Of a DNA stretch of 64,000 nucleotides, positions 51,697 to 63,485 are shown in pieces. Each line of letters opens with the position of its first letter. The first letter of the stretch is position 1. Location of the stretch: positions 47,310,001-47,374,000 of the forward strand of contig CM044320.1 in NCBI GenBank assembly GCA_024291935.2, given 5' to 3'. Position numbers and translations under genes: made by a program. Origin of the DNA: Okapia johnstoni. Its lineage: Eukaryota; Chordata; Mammalia; Artiodactyla; Giraffidae. Below the pieces are notes generated by a model. The model was not told where the DNA came from, did not search any database, and was given only the letters and a program-made list of their open reading frames with translations.

Positions 51697-51904
51697 ATAT
51701 AAGAGGTATATTTTTATGGGGTGTGTGTGAGACAAAAGTTTGAATAAAGACTGTCTGTAATCCGTAGACTGCATTATACTCCATGGCCCCTAGAGGGAGT
51801 CTCTTCCCAGTTCCACTGTAGGACAGTTTGGAAGGGTGGAGAAAGCTCATTTGCACTGATTGTTCCATAAATTATTAGAACAGCCCTGGATGGAAAGTTC
51901 ACTG

Positions 51905-52275
51905 GGAGGGAAATGACGCATAGTAGAAAGAGCGCTGGATCTAACGTAAGTCGAGTCTTCTTGTAACTAGCTCTTTAGCTCTCTGATCCATTGTTCCTCC
52001 ATTTGAAATATGGACATAAAACCTGTTCCTCCTAATCCACAGCGTGCTAGAACATAGCGGTGAAGAATACAGACTCCTGGATCTGACTGCCTAGGTTCAA
52101 ATCCAGTTTTGCTGCTTACCAGCTGGGTGACTTGATGCATGTTTTTAATACCTCTGTGTCTTGTGTCATCTAATAAAAAATGGAATAGGATCAATCATAG
52201 TGCCTACTGAGTAGATTTGCTATGATAATTAACCAAATTAATAATTATAAAGTGCTTTGAATAACTCTGGCACAA
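51905..52275 (+). mobile_element. Two MIR SINE copies in tandem
   Basis: The first (about 51905-52030) has 'agaaagagcgctggatcta' and 'cctccatttgaaatatggac'. The second (about 52048-52275) has 'aatacagactcctggatctg', 'gcttaccagctgggtgactt' and 'ctttgaataactctggcac'. Confidence 0.75.
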
Positions 52276-52480
52276 AGTTATTATTGTTATGTATTTATCT
52301 TAGTTATTACTATCATGATAATCATTCACATGTTTATTGAGAAAATCAAGTGGGACAATGCATAGGAAGTGCTTTCAGTCCTGTGGCTGCTACAAAGATA
52401 AAAGAAATATTGATAAACCTGTATTGGCTGTGGTGCTTTCAGCAGCAATTACAAAGCAAAACCTACTAAAACTGGCTTAA

Positions 52481-52558
52481 CCTGTGACAGGACTTCTCAT
52501 TTCCCATAACACTAAGTTACCTGTGAGAGGATTTCTAATTTCCCGTAACACTAACTCC
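52481..52558. repeat. 39-bp tandem duplication
   Basis: 52481-52519 and 52520-52558 share 'cctgtga.aggayttct.att' then 'tcccrtaacactaa', with only a few differences. Confidence 0.92.
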
Positions 52559-52732
52559 ACAGATGCGACAGTCAGGATTCTGGTGCTATTACTCCAGCTC
52601 TGTCCATGAGTGTGCTTGGTCTTTTACAATGACATCCCTTATGCTCACACAGGATGGTCACTGACAGAAGCTGAAGCCTTGTTCTTCTCGTCTGCAATGG
52701 TCTGAATGTTTATGTCCTACCCCCAAATTCAT

Positions 52733-53047
52733 GGGGTCTTCCCTGGTAGCTCAGCTGGTAAAGAATCTGCCTGCAATGCAGGAGACCCCGGTTCAACTCC
52801 TGGGTCAGGAAGATCCACTGCAGAAGAGGTGGGCTACCCACTCCAGTATTCTTGGGCTTCCCTGGTGGCTCAGTTGGAAAAGAATCCACCTGCAATGTGG
52901 GAGACCTGGGTTCGATCCCTGGGTTGGGAAGATCCCCAGGAGAAGGGAACAGCTATCCACTCCAGTGTTCTGGCCTGGAGAAGTCCATGGACTTGCAACA
53001 TGAGGTTACAAAGAGTTGGACACAACTGAGTGACTTTCACTTTGCCT
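52733..53047 (+). mobile_element. Bov-A SINE, monomer plus dimer
   Basis: Unit 1 (about 52736-52853) ends at 'actccagtattctt' and unit 2 restarts 'gggcttccctggtggctcag' and runs to 'gtgactttcactttgcc'. aaattcat flanks it (52725-52732, 53048-53055). Confidence 0.88.
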
Positions 53048-53179
53048 AAATTCATATGATGAAACCCTCAACCCCAAAGATGATGTATTTAGGTGGGACC
53101 CTTGGGAGCTGCTTGTGTCATGAGGATGGAGCCCTCATGAATGGGATCAGCATTTATTAAACAGACCTCACAGAGATCT

Positions 53180-53391
53180 TCAGTGGCTCAGATAGTGAAA
53201 AAATTGCCTGCAAGGCAGGAGACCTAGGTGAAATCCCTGGGTCAGGAAGATCCCCTGGAGGAGGGCATGGCTATCCACTCGTGTTCTTGCCTGGAGAATT
53301 CCATGGGCAGAGGATCCTGGTGGGCTACAGTCCATGGGGTCACAAAGAGTTAAGACACGACTGAGTGACTAACACTTCCACTTTTTCAAAG
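53180..53391 (+). mobile_element. Bov-A2-type SINE with 17-bp target duplication
   Basis: 'cagtggctcagatagtgaaa' to 'gagtgactaacacttccac'. agacctcacagagatct (53163-53179) and agaccccacagagatct (53392-53408) flank it. Confidence 0.93.
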
Positions 53392-53559
53392 AGACCCCAC
53401 AGAGATCTCTCTCCCCTTCCACGATGTGGAAAGGGAGACAGCTAGAGGAAACAGCTAGAAAATGCCAGCTATGAATCAGAAAGCAGGCTTTCACCGGAGC
53501 CCTCTCACCAGAACTCTGGTGCCTTGATCTTGGACTCCCCAGCCTCCAGAACTGTTAAA

Positions 53560-53770
53560 AATATACTTCTGTTATCTATTTTATTTTACGGATTTTTTTT
53601 TCGATATGGACTATTTTTTTAATATTTAACAATATTGTTACAATATTGTTTCTGTTTTGGTTTTTTGACTTTGACGTATGTGGGATCTCAGCTCCCCAAC
53701 CAAAGATCAAACCCACCCCACTGCACTGGAAGGCAAAGTCTTAACCGCTGGATCACCAGGGAAGTTCCTC
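53560..53770 (-). mobile_element. tRNA-derived artiodactyl SINE
   Basis: T-rich head with the self-complementary aacaatattgtt, then 'gggatctcagctccccaacc', 'cttaaccgctggatcaccag'. It sits inside the LTR 3' part. Confidence 0.8.
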
Positions 53771-53839
53771 TGTTGTTTATAAGCTACCCAATCTGTGGTG
53801 TTTTCTTACGGCAGCCTGGATGGAATAGGAAACACCTTC

Positions 53840-55190
53840 CATCTAATCAGCCTGCCTATGTAAATTAGGTGCCCATCTCTGGATCAGAAACATTTGTTAA
53901 GGAAGTACCATGCACTGAGTGCCTTCATCTGGGGTGTCTGAATTGACTGCTGGCAAATGGGATGCTGTGACTAAATTAAACTAGTCAGGATCAGCCCTTG
54001 AAACTGGAGATGTGAGTTATGTGATGTCTTAGGGTCCCAGCAGGAAGTAGGTGGCATATTAGAACCAGTTAGATGAGGAAAATTTAATCAAGTGGTCATT
54101 TATGAGGTTGTAGGCAAAGCTGAAGAAACTCAGCAACGGCTGGTGCAGTGCCAGGGGCTGGCAACAACAGAGAGCCACCATTGCCCCTCAGCCTGAGCAG
54201 TGCGGAGCTCTTATTAGAACACAAGCACAGGGCACTGGATGTTGAGGGCGACCCAAGAGGATCTTTGTCCATTCATAAAGGGATGCTGTCGGCCTGCAAT
54301 TACTTAGCCGTAGAGGAAGCCAACAGCGTAAATACTCCAACCTTACTCTTCTTCCAGTTGCTGAAATTCACAGGGCCAGAGAGCCATTAATCCCACCAAT
54401 GCATGCCCATCACCAGGTCAGAATGGAGAAGGATAAAGACAGATTTGGAGGAGCAAATGGAATAGGGAACACAAAGGAATACTGAGCACACTCAGACCAT
54501 GAAGGGGAGGGTAACGATAACTCAACAAAAACCATGATCTGCTAGGAAAGAGTAAGGGAAATGCTGGCTAGATAGCTAATAGGATTCACTAGAAGGATCC
54601 TTATTCAAAATAACAGTAGATTGTCTAAAATTGCAGACATCACTTATTTGGAAGTAAATGGCATCTCCAAGGTAGCTGCACCAGAAGATAACAAAAGGCC
54701 GAGCTGCCACTAGTTGATGAGGAATACAGGAAAGGGGGATGTACTGACCTTTCAGAGAAAAGTGAAGAAATCCATTCCCATAAGGGATTGCAAAGAGAAG
54801 TGGCTGTTCCCTTGATAAAGCCAAAGAGGGCAAGCCTAATGAGGCCTAAGCCAGTTACATGGTGTAATTTACTGAATGGTGTTGGCTGCCTTGCAATGTT
54901 TCAAAGCAATTTTTTTTTTTGTAATACATGATTAGTAGGAAAGGATTTGGATGTTGCCGTTTTCCAAAGGAAACTTGACTACACTTGGTAATAGAGAAAA
55001 ATAGTCTCCTTGGAAAGTCTCATATTTCTATGTAAAGCAGTACCCTAAGTCAGAATTTACACAATGTATTATTGCCTAATGTATGAGGATCAGCTAATTA
55101 ATTCAGAACTAAATGTCAAGATAAACAGACCCAATCCCGAAGGGACTCCAAAACTTAGCGGCAACATCAAGTGTCCATTAAAAACCCTAC
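53840..55190. other. Intergenic, unassigned
   Basis: No gene. 'tcccagcaggaagtaggtgg' at about 54034 and 'tcccagcaggaaatagaaga' at about 57360 begin two similar stretches, probably two copies of one old repeat I cannot name. Confidence 0.35.
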
Positions 55191-55194
55191 ATCA

Positions 55195-55380
55195 GTGGTT
55201 CTCAACACTGGCTGTGCATTAGAACAACCTGGGGAGCTTTAAAATTTTTCTATACCCAGACTCTACCCTAGAGCAATTAAATAAGAATCTTTCAGTGGGG
55301 CCCAGGAATTGGTATTTTTTGAAAACTTCTCTAAGTGATTATAACACTCTCCAGGGGTTGAGAAGCTCTAGTCTATAGGA
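55195..55380 (+). mobile_element. MER5A hAT transposon
   Basis: 'cagtggttctcaacactggc', 'cattagaacaacctgggga', 'gggttgagaagctcta' are both ends and body of MER5A. Confidence 0.85.
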
Positions 55381-55539
55381 TACTTACATCTCTGGTGGAT
55401 GCGATATGCCTAAATCAATCAGATCACTTGCTTTGCTAATTAACTCATCAGTTCAACCCAAGCAGACATCCTGGGAAGTGGATCTGCCTTGCTATGTCTT
55501 ACAGCCCAATACTGAGGCCGCGCAACAAAAGGGTTAGGA

Positions 55540-55790
55540 GTTGGGGCTCTGAGATCAGGCTGCCCGGGTCAAATTCAAGTCTACTCACGGGCTTATGTGA
55601 CTTTGGGAAAGTCATTTAACACTTTTGAACCTTAGTTACATAATCTGTACAATATGGGATGGGTAATGGTAGAAATTACAGCATAGATTGTTTTGAGGAT
55701 TAATTTAGAATTCACTTCACGTTTATGAAGGTCTTAGTGCAGTGCTTAGAACAGAGTGACTAATGCATGAGGATCCATGATGCAAACTAC
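55540..55790 (+). mobile_element. MIR SINE
   Basis: 'ggctctgagatcaggctgcc', 'gtgactttgggaaagtcatt', 'agtgcagtgcttagaacaga' follow MIR. Confidence 0.8.
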
Positions 55791-56029
55791 TATTATGTGT
55801 TTAGATTTAAGTCAACTGGATGTCTCAGACGTATCTCTACTTTCTGGTCAACTGGCTTTCTGGGGTTCTCTCTGACACAGGGTTAGGGTGGTGGGGATGT
55901 TAAAGCAGCTGGATCTTTTGGTCCTTCCAACTCAGAGTCTAAGGGTCTGTGAGTTGCTTTGAGGTCACCGCATAAAAGGCAAGGACATTAACAATCAGCA
56001 AGCAGAAAATGACAATCATTCCAATGAAA

Positions 56030-56470
56030 ATGACTGTTGATTCCAGCCCATAGTGTCAGGTACCATGTTAGGCACTTTCCATCTTTTCTTGCTTAATCCT
56101 CACAAGAATCCTACAAAAGCAGAAAGTATCCCCCATAGTGCTGATAAGGATCCTTTGGCCCAGAGATGGTGAGTAACTTTCCCAAGATTATCCAGCTAGT
56201 AATTGACTGAAGGGCTTCCCTTGTGGCTCAGCTGGTAAAGAATCTGCCAGGGAGGGAGACCTGCGTTCAATCCCTGGGTTAGGAAGACCTCCTGGAGAAG
56301 GGAAAGGCTACCCACTCCAGTATTCTGGCCTGGAGAATTCCATGGACTGTATAGTCCATGGGGTTGCAAAGAGTCAGACACAACTGAGTGATTTTCACTT
56401 TCACTTTAATTGACTGAATTAGGATTTGAACTTGGGTCTGTCTGGCTTTGTGGCTCATCCTTTGTCAGCT
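56030..56470 (-). mobile_element. MIR SINE split by a Bov-A2 copy
   Basis: Antisense MIR ('cttaatcctcacaagaatcc', 'cagagatggtgagtaacttt') is interrupted at 56212 and resumes with 'aggatttgaacttgggtctgt'. Confidence 0.8.
56212..56406 (+). mobile_element. Bov-A2-type SINE with target duplication
   Basis: 'gggcttcccttgtggctcag' to 'gattttcactttcact'. taattgactgaa is perfect at 56200-56211 and 56407-56418. Confidence 0.95.
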
Positions 56471-57083
56471 GAGCCATCTTGCCTCTCTGGAATGACACTC
56501 CTCAACATTAGGACTGCTGGAAATTCTTCTCCTCGGGGGGAAAAAAAAATCCTTGCTGAACGAATGGAACCACGGCCCAGGGGTGGTGCTTTCTCAGCTC
56601 GTCTCTTCCTTTCTAGGACAATACAGATCTGGAGCACAGAAGTTAAGAGCAGACATTATGGCTTTGGGCTACAGAGAGTAAGCAAATCACTCAGGCAGTG
56701 TTCCTGGGTCCATAGCTTTCCCTGGAAAGAGAACTATTTTCCTTATAGGAGTATATTTTTATCTTGAAGGATGGGCCAGCAGTAGTGTTGCTCCATGGAG
56801 AAGAAGGGGCAATGTCTGCTGGTGGTGCTCTTCAGAACACCCACTCTCTTGGCGTTCAGCAGTGGAGGATGATCAGTGGGTGGATGAACTGCTCACAGTC
56901 CATCTCTGAGATGTGAATATCAGTGCATCATCACTGAGAACCTGATACTTCCCTACGCTGGCCAGGGCTCCACAGCCATTGTGGTCCCGCCCTCTCCTGC
57001 CCCAAGTGGGCACACTCATACATTTTTTATCATTTTGAAAAGTGTGTGAAAATTCTCAGAAAGAGTATATTTTTAACCAGATT

Positions 57084-57086
<3 letters not shown>

Positions 57087-57142
<56 letters not shown>
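57087..57142. repeat. (AT)28 microsatellite
   Basis: 56 uninterrupted bases of AT. Confidence 0.97.
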
Positions 57143-57144
<2 letters not shown>

Positions 57145-57239
57145 TTAAAATAACCAAACTGCAAATACAAAATAAAAATTATAGCCTAGTCTTATTTAGA
57201 GTCTTTGTAGCCCAAGCTTTACATATATTATTAACCCAA

Positions 57240-57330
57240 TGAAGGCTCACCATAACCCTGCGAGGTATTGATCCAATCTTTCAGCTGAGGAGACTATAGT
57301 CCAGAGAGGTTAAATAATTACCGGGTGGAT
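57240..57330 (-). mobile_element. MIR SINE fragment
   Basis: 'ctttcagctgaggagactat' and 'ccagagaggttaaataatta' are antisense MIR. Confidence 0.65.
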
Positions 57331-57437
57331 TCTGTGGTTGATTTCTGGTATCTATCAGATCCCAGCAGGAAATAGAAGAGATACTCAAATTGGGTAAATC
57401 AGGAAGCGTTTAATATTGGGACTAGATATGCTAGCTG

Positions 57438-57655
57438 GGCTTCCCGGGTGGCACTAGTGGTAAAGAATATGTCTGCCTATGCAGAAGATATAAGAGAAGC
57501 AGTTTCAGTCCCTGGGTTGGGAAGATCCCCTGGAGGAGGGCATAACAACCCACTCCAGTGTTCTTGCCTGGAGAATCCCACGGACAGAGGAACCTGGTGG
57601 GCTATAGTCCATAGGGTCACAAAGAGTCGGACATGACTAAAGTAGCTTAGCACAT
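57438..57655 (+). mobile_element. Bov-A2-type SINE
   Basis: 'gggcttcccgggtggcacta' to 'gtcggacatgactaaagtag'. Confidence 0.92.
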
Positions 57656-58337
57656 ATGCACACTTTAGATACAGTGGGCAGGGTATAAGGAAACTGAGAA
57701 AGCATAGGTGATACCTTGGCCCCAGACATAAAAGGAAAGAGCTCTGCCAGGACTATGACTTTGAGTTGGGGGAGGTACCAAATACCCCCGGTTACTCTCC
57801 TCCCTCCTATCTCCCTCCAGTCTCCCACAGTGCTTTCCATCAGCCAAACCCAACTGCAAGTAAGAGGACAAGAGACCCTTGATTCAGTCCATACAGGTTG
57901 ACCTCCCTGGGGCACGGGAGAGGATGGAGAAGAATAGAGAATGGATCTGGAAAAGCAAACAGAAAACATTCAGTGCACGTGTTATCTCAGTTTGGACAAT
58001 TAGCTCTTCTTGCCCTAGAACTTGAGACTGAAAACAGAGAGACAGAGAAACTGTCATTAAAAACGAATACTGTTAATGGTGCATGAGAGAATGTCCACCA
58101 GTTTCTGCTGCTGAAGAATCTTGAACTTTTCCGCTTCCATCTCTTCTACAAATTGGTTGCTCAGCAATCCAGAATGTTTCCAATACGTCTCTTACTTCTG
58201 TTTAACACGATGGAAGTCATTTACTGTCACTTGTAACTGAAAGGTCCCTAATGAAGCAATGCCCAAATTTTTAGTATTGGCATTTAGATCACTGCATTTA
58301 TGGCTACATTCCCAGCTGTACTCAAGAAAAGGACTTC

Positions 58338-58425
58338 TGTAGAAGAAGAGGAAGAGGAGGAGAAAGGGGAGGAAAGAGAGGCGATCCAGGAGAGGAGAGG
58401 GGAAGGAGGAGGAAGAGAACAAGGA
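58338..58425. repeat. GA-rich polypurine tract
   Basis: Nearly 90 bases almost all purine on the + strand. Confidence 0.85.
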
Positions 58426-58966
58426 CACAAATGATTATAAACACTTGGGAAGCAGGAGCTTCTTCTCTACGATCCTTCTGAGAACCGCTGTCCCATCACC
58501 CGCATTCTCAGACGGCTCTTTCGGAGAAAAATTTAATGAGTGGGTTGTAGTATTTTAGAGTTAGCTATTTTGGTTAATTGAATTTGCTAGTTAACTGCCC
58601 ATCACCTTTGAATTTTAATCTAAGCCATGTTACCTGAAATCTTATATAGATATGCAGCAGTTGCTTGAGATCCCTAAAGGGCAGATTGGAAAGACACAAC
58701 TCAGTTGGATTTCTTGCCTCTCATTGAGAGAAATCAACCAGGCAATCATTTAGTTTGCAAACATTTGTCGATCACCTTGTTGTATGTGCGTGGAGGGTTC
58801 CAATCAGAACATATAAAAATGAAATGGCAATGTCTTTTCATGGGAGGTGACTTAGAGCCTTAGCTTTTAGTACCCTCTGCCTGGCGATACCTATTTTATA
58901 TTTAGTGTTTTAATAAAGAGCTCTTTTTCAAATTATTTTAGGATATGTCTGAACATAAAAACCGTT

Positions 58967-58990
58967 TGTGTGTGTGTGTGTGTGTGTGTG
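58967..58990. repeat. (TG)12 microsatellite
   Basis: 24 uninterrupted bases. Confidence 0.95.
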
Positions 58991-59851
58991 CATTTCACTT
59001 TCTCTTAATTGCACCTGTGGAAAGAGAGAGCGTGGTCCTTTAAACTCCAGGTTTCTGGCCAAGACCTTTTTGACCGCCTGGGGGCAGCATAATCTCACAC
59101 AGAAAAGCACCTTGAAGGAACCGACTGGCTTTCTGAGCTTCTGGCTTTCAAACACAAGCCTTTTAAGTAATGTTTCCCAAATGACGGACTCGAGGAGAAT
59201 TATATTTGAAGAAATGGTTCTACAATTAAACAAGTTTAGGCAACTCTGGTTTAATCAAAGTTAACACCTGAGATTTTACCAGAAGAGCGTATGAAATGTT
59301 CTGAGAAGTCTTGCAGGGAAGACATCTGCTAACTCGGAGGGGAAGTTAATCTGATGAGGAGGCACTTGCCATTTAATCTGTTCTCAAAGTTAATACTATT
59401 CAACCAAGACTAAAGTGTGTATTTAAAGGATATCTCACGTTGATGTTTGACAGAAAACAACAAAATTCAGTAAAGCAATCATCCTTCACTTAAAAAATAA
59501 ATTAACTTAAAAGAAAGCATATCAAGTACCAGTCAGAACTGAGTTTTCTCCAGAAGAAAAAGAAAGGTAGAACTAGAAACTCACAGGCTTCAGCAGGGAA
59601 GCTAAATAGAAAATGGAATGTTCTGAGAAAATGAGGAAATACCTCTTCATGGGAATCCAAAAATAAGACTGAGATTCAAAACAATGTTGGAGAATTAAAG
59701 CTGGAATAAGATTGGTACCTCTGACCAACACAAGGGCTTTTTAGAATAAAGTTAAAACATCTGCAAAACAAAAAGCATTGCTCACCATCTAATTATACAA
59801 GGATCAAGTCATTAGCCACTGTAGTCGCTGACCAACAGTGCACCCTGAGAG

Positions 59852-60073
59852 GCGTGAGCATATGTGCTCAGTCGCTCAGTTGTGTATGACTCTCTGACCC
59901 CATAGACTGTAGCCCATCAGGCTACTCTGTCCATGGGAGTTTCCAGGCAAGAATACTGGAGTGGGTTTCCATTTCCTTCTCCAGAGGATCTTCCCAACCC
60001 AGGGATTAAACCCGGGTCTCTTGAGTCTCCTGCATTGGCAGGCGGATTCTTCACCACTGGGCAACCTGGGAAT
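59852..60073 (-). mobile_element. Bov-A2-type SINE inside the 5' LTR
   Basis: 'cgctcagttgtgtatgactc' to 'ccactgggcaacctgggaat'. ccctgagag flanks it at 59843-59851 and 60074-60082. Confidence 0.93.
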
Positions 60074-60400
60074 CCCTGAGAGAAATTCAGAACAAAAAGA
60101 CAGATGAGGCATTCTGTGCTTTGGGAAAGCAGGCCCCCTAGATAGTTGATATATATCTCAGGAAGAAGTTTAATGAGCCGAGATTCTTGCATCTTCCCAT
60201 TCATAGAAATACTCTACAATCGTTAATATATCTGTCCTTGTGACTAACAGTTATCTTTACTGAGATGTGTGCTTGACTGTAGGTATTCCCCAGCCAAAAA
60301 TCATATATATAATGGCTTCTCCCCCTGCCTCCTGGGGACAGTTTCCTCAGAGCTATTGAGAGGCTGTTTCCCAGGCTATAGTCTTCAGTAAAGTCCCTGA

Positions 60401-60737
60401 GTCCCTTGGACTGCAAGGAGATCAAATCAGTCAATCCTAAAGGAAATCAGTCCTGAATATTCATTGGAAGGACTATTGCTAAGCTGCAGTTCCAATACTT
60501 TGGCCACCTGATACAAAGAAATGACTTATTGGAAAAGACCCTGATGTTGGGAAAGATTGAAGGCAGGAGGAGAAGGGGACGACAGAGGATGAGATGGTTG
60601 GATGGCATCACTGACTCAATGGACATGAGTTTGAGCAAGCTCCAAGAGTTGGTGATGGACAGTGAAGCCTGGGGTGCCGCAGTCCACGAGGTCGCAGAGA
60701 GTCGGACACGACTGAGTGGCTGAACTGAACTGAACTG
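60401..60737 (+). mobile_element. BovB LINE 3' end inside the 5' LTR
   Basis: 'cttggactgcaaggagatca' to 'ctgaactgaactgaac'. aaagtccctga (60390-60400) and aaagtctctga (60738-60748) flank it. Confidence 0.95.
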
Positions 60738-60799
60738 AAAGTCTCTGAATAAAACCAAAACCCACAACTCTTACATAGTGCATTTTATTTTTTCAGTCA

Positions 60800-63485
60800 A
60801 AAATTTTTGGTGACCGTAAAGGAACCCAGAGCAGACTTCTCTCCTTCTCCTGAACTCTATGAGGATCCAGAGCCATGGTACCAGCAAGGGACCCTTACAT
60901 CCATCTGCCTCCTCGGCAAGTCCAAGTAACTCAGTAAGTCTTTCCTGTCTCAGATCTTCCATCTTGGTTGATCCTGAGTTTTAGTCTGTGATGGTCGAAG
61001 AGGTACCTGAATCTGATCCCTCCAGAGTTTGAAACTCTTGGTGAATATTCTTACTTTCATTACCATACTGTTATTTGCATTACGTTCAATAAGAATCTGT
61101 TCTTCCTAGGACATAATTGGAAACATTGTATCACTAAAGTTTTGAATGCAATGATATATTTCAGAATCTATGCAAAACCAAACACCAGTTAGCTTTAAAG
61201 AACTAAGGTGGACTTTGGGAACCAAAAAGCCCCTTGGCAAAACAACCTGGTAACTTGCTCACAGGATTCTCTGCATCCTCCTTACAAGGTGAATAAGGAA
61301 GGTCACTTCCTGGCAAATGCAAGAACCTCAAAATAGTTGGGGGACCTCATGAAGAGAGGAATTCACCCAAATATGTAGGAACTGTAAGCAAAATCTGATG
61401 GCAAGTATTTAGCATAGCTTTCCTTGCCTTGAGAGGCCTTTTAAAGTTCAATCTGAGATTCCTGATGAAAAGTTCCAGTGAAGACAATTTAAAAGAGCTT
61501 ATATGATCAATTACACTTGTGTAGTAATCAAACCAAATTTATTGAAACCAGAATTACTTTGCCAACAAATAATCTTAATCTGGCTATATTTGATGGAAAT
61601 AAGGGTGAATTTTAGAGAAAAAAATGTTTCAGTGAATATTAAGTTCCATTGTTGTTAACTGTCTTTTAAATGTCTTTGAGTTTTGTATTTACAGGCTAAG
61701 ACTTATTTCCTAAGTGTCTCCTTGTAACTATGTTGCATTATTGTAAAGTTTAATTGAATTATTAAAAGCACATTCTAAGCTTGTTTTTGAAGCTTATCTT
61801 TTTTTTTTTTAAAGTAATCTATCTTTAGATGAAGATTAGATGCCCATGATCTACAACCAGGAGAGTGTATATACTGGAAAAGACATCATGTAAAGGACTC
61901 CCTTCAATCTAGATGGAAAGGTCCTTAGCAGGTACTTTTAACTAGCTCAAGTGCAGTGGGAAAAAAATGAAAGAAATTGACACTTAGGTTTCTATTTTCC
62001 CAATTTAAAGGGGACTCTGCACTGGACTAGTCTATAGCGAGGATGCGCATGCATGCTAAGTTGCTTCGGTTGTGGTCGACTCTTTGAGACCCTGTGGACT
62101 GTAGTCCATCAGGCTCCTCCGTCTATGGGATTCTCCAGGCAAGAATACTGGAATGGGTTGCTATGCCTTCCTCCAGGGGATCTTCCCAACCCAGGGATGG
62201 AACCTGTGTCTCTTATGTCTCCTGTGTTAGCAGGCAGGTTCTTTACCACTAGCACCACCTGGGAAGCCCATAGAGAGGACTGCTGACCTCAAAATCACCT
62301 TAAAACAATGTTCACATAGAGGAGAAATGACACTCATGCCAGGACCAGAGGATGACACCAGAGGTAGACAGTTATCCCAAGGTGCTAGACTTGACCCATA
62401 CGATTATTTATACTTTTTTCTTGATTTCTTGAACATCTTGCATATGAGTCAAATGTTTTTCTATCATGGGCATGACTCTGTGCAGAGTCTAAAAATGAAT
62501 CCAATTGTTGACTTTACGGTAAATTACTTACATCTAGTATTTCTGGTTTACCTTGGTGGATTTCTCTTCTCCAAGGCTCTGATTCGATGGTCCTCAGAAA
62601 GTTATTTTAGAAAAAGGAAGTCATACTTCTGTTTGGGCCACTATTGATATTACTAGATGAGATCCTGTTATTTGGCTAGTCAATCATGCGTGCTATGACT
62701 CTGGCCACATACGTGACTTTTCTTGAAAAGTTACTCAAGCTAATTCTGAGCAATGAGCTAAATTTCAGTCAAAAATCATAACCATCCACTTATTATGAGG
62801 GACTCTCCCTAAGTTATGGGATGGATTTGTATGGGTAAGACCAGGTTATAGTATTTAAGTTTAAAGGCCCCATTACATCAGGGTAATTAGATCATACAAA
62901 GGATAATCAGCCTAATAACACTAGGAAACTGGGCTGGATGCCTTATATACAATGCAAATATATCATTATCTTTAAAAATAGCAATGGGTACAGAACAGAC
63001 TGGATCAGACAACTGGGGTTATACTGGGCTGCATCTAATGAAAACTCTCGGCTTAAATTCTTATGCGTGACCTAATTTATGCTACTAGCTATATTATATA
63101 TTGTATTTTGCCTATTTTATAAGATTATTGTTTCACGTATTACCTAATGCATGACCAAGTCTCTGACAAAAATAATGATGACTGAGAGACTCAAAATGAT
63201 TGCCCCAAAACATAGTGCCGTTTAAGATTAAGATTATTGTAATAGTATAACTCTGTATATGGGAAGAAGCAACAAGGGAGAATCATTTCCTGGACCATAA
63301 AAGACTAGTAAAGACAGGTGGTCCAGAGACTTTTATGGCTACTATTAACAGAGTCCAGCATCATAGCACACTGAATAACCTATCAAAGAAACCCTTACCT
63401 GACTTATGAAGTAGCCTTCCTAGCATTACGAGACAAATTGGTCATGAAGTGCCTTCCATATGAATTTATGACCAATAGGGAGGAC
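60800..63485 (+). other. Retroviral interior, degraded
   Basis: About 2.7 kb between the LTRs with one SINE at 62044-62269. No intact retroviral domain recognised. Confidence 0.6.
62044..62269 (-). mobile_element. Bov-A2-type SINE inside the ERV
   Basis: 'gctaagttgcttcggttgtg' to 'ctagcaccacctgggaagcc'. Target pair atagcgagga/atagagagga at 62034-62043 and 62270-62279. Confidence 0.93.

Larger units (their letters stand above)
52697..53830 (+). mobile_element. MLT1-like MaLR LTR broken by three SINEs
   Basis: Host pieces 'gtctgaatgtttatgtccta', 'atgatgaaaccctcaacccc', 'gagccctcatgaatgggatc', 'gccttgatcttggactcccc' and 'tataagctacccaatctgtgg' are in the order of MaLR (ERVL-type) LTRs. It is a solitary non-coding LTR; SINEs at 52733, 53180 and about 53560 interrupt it. 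Confidence 0.8.
57660..59761. other. Intergenic, unassigned, with two simple tracts
   Basis: A purine-only-like GA tract at 58338-58425 and (TG)12 at 58967-58990. No gene found. Confidence 0.4.
59762..60799 (+). repeat. 5' LTR, interrupted by a SINE and a BovB
   Basis: Starts tgcaaaacaaaaagcattgc and ends tttcagtca. It aligns to the 3' LTR over 'cattctgtgctttggg', 'gagattcttgcatcttccc', 'gcttgactgtaggtattccc' and 'cccaggctatagtctt'. 'aataaaac' at 60748-60755 is the probable poly(A) signal region. Confidence 0.85.

Noticed and set aside
62327..62647. 106-codon frame in the retroviral interior as a viral gene
   Set aside because: No recognisable motif; surrounding interior is full of stops, so it is treated as decayed sequence.
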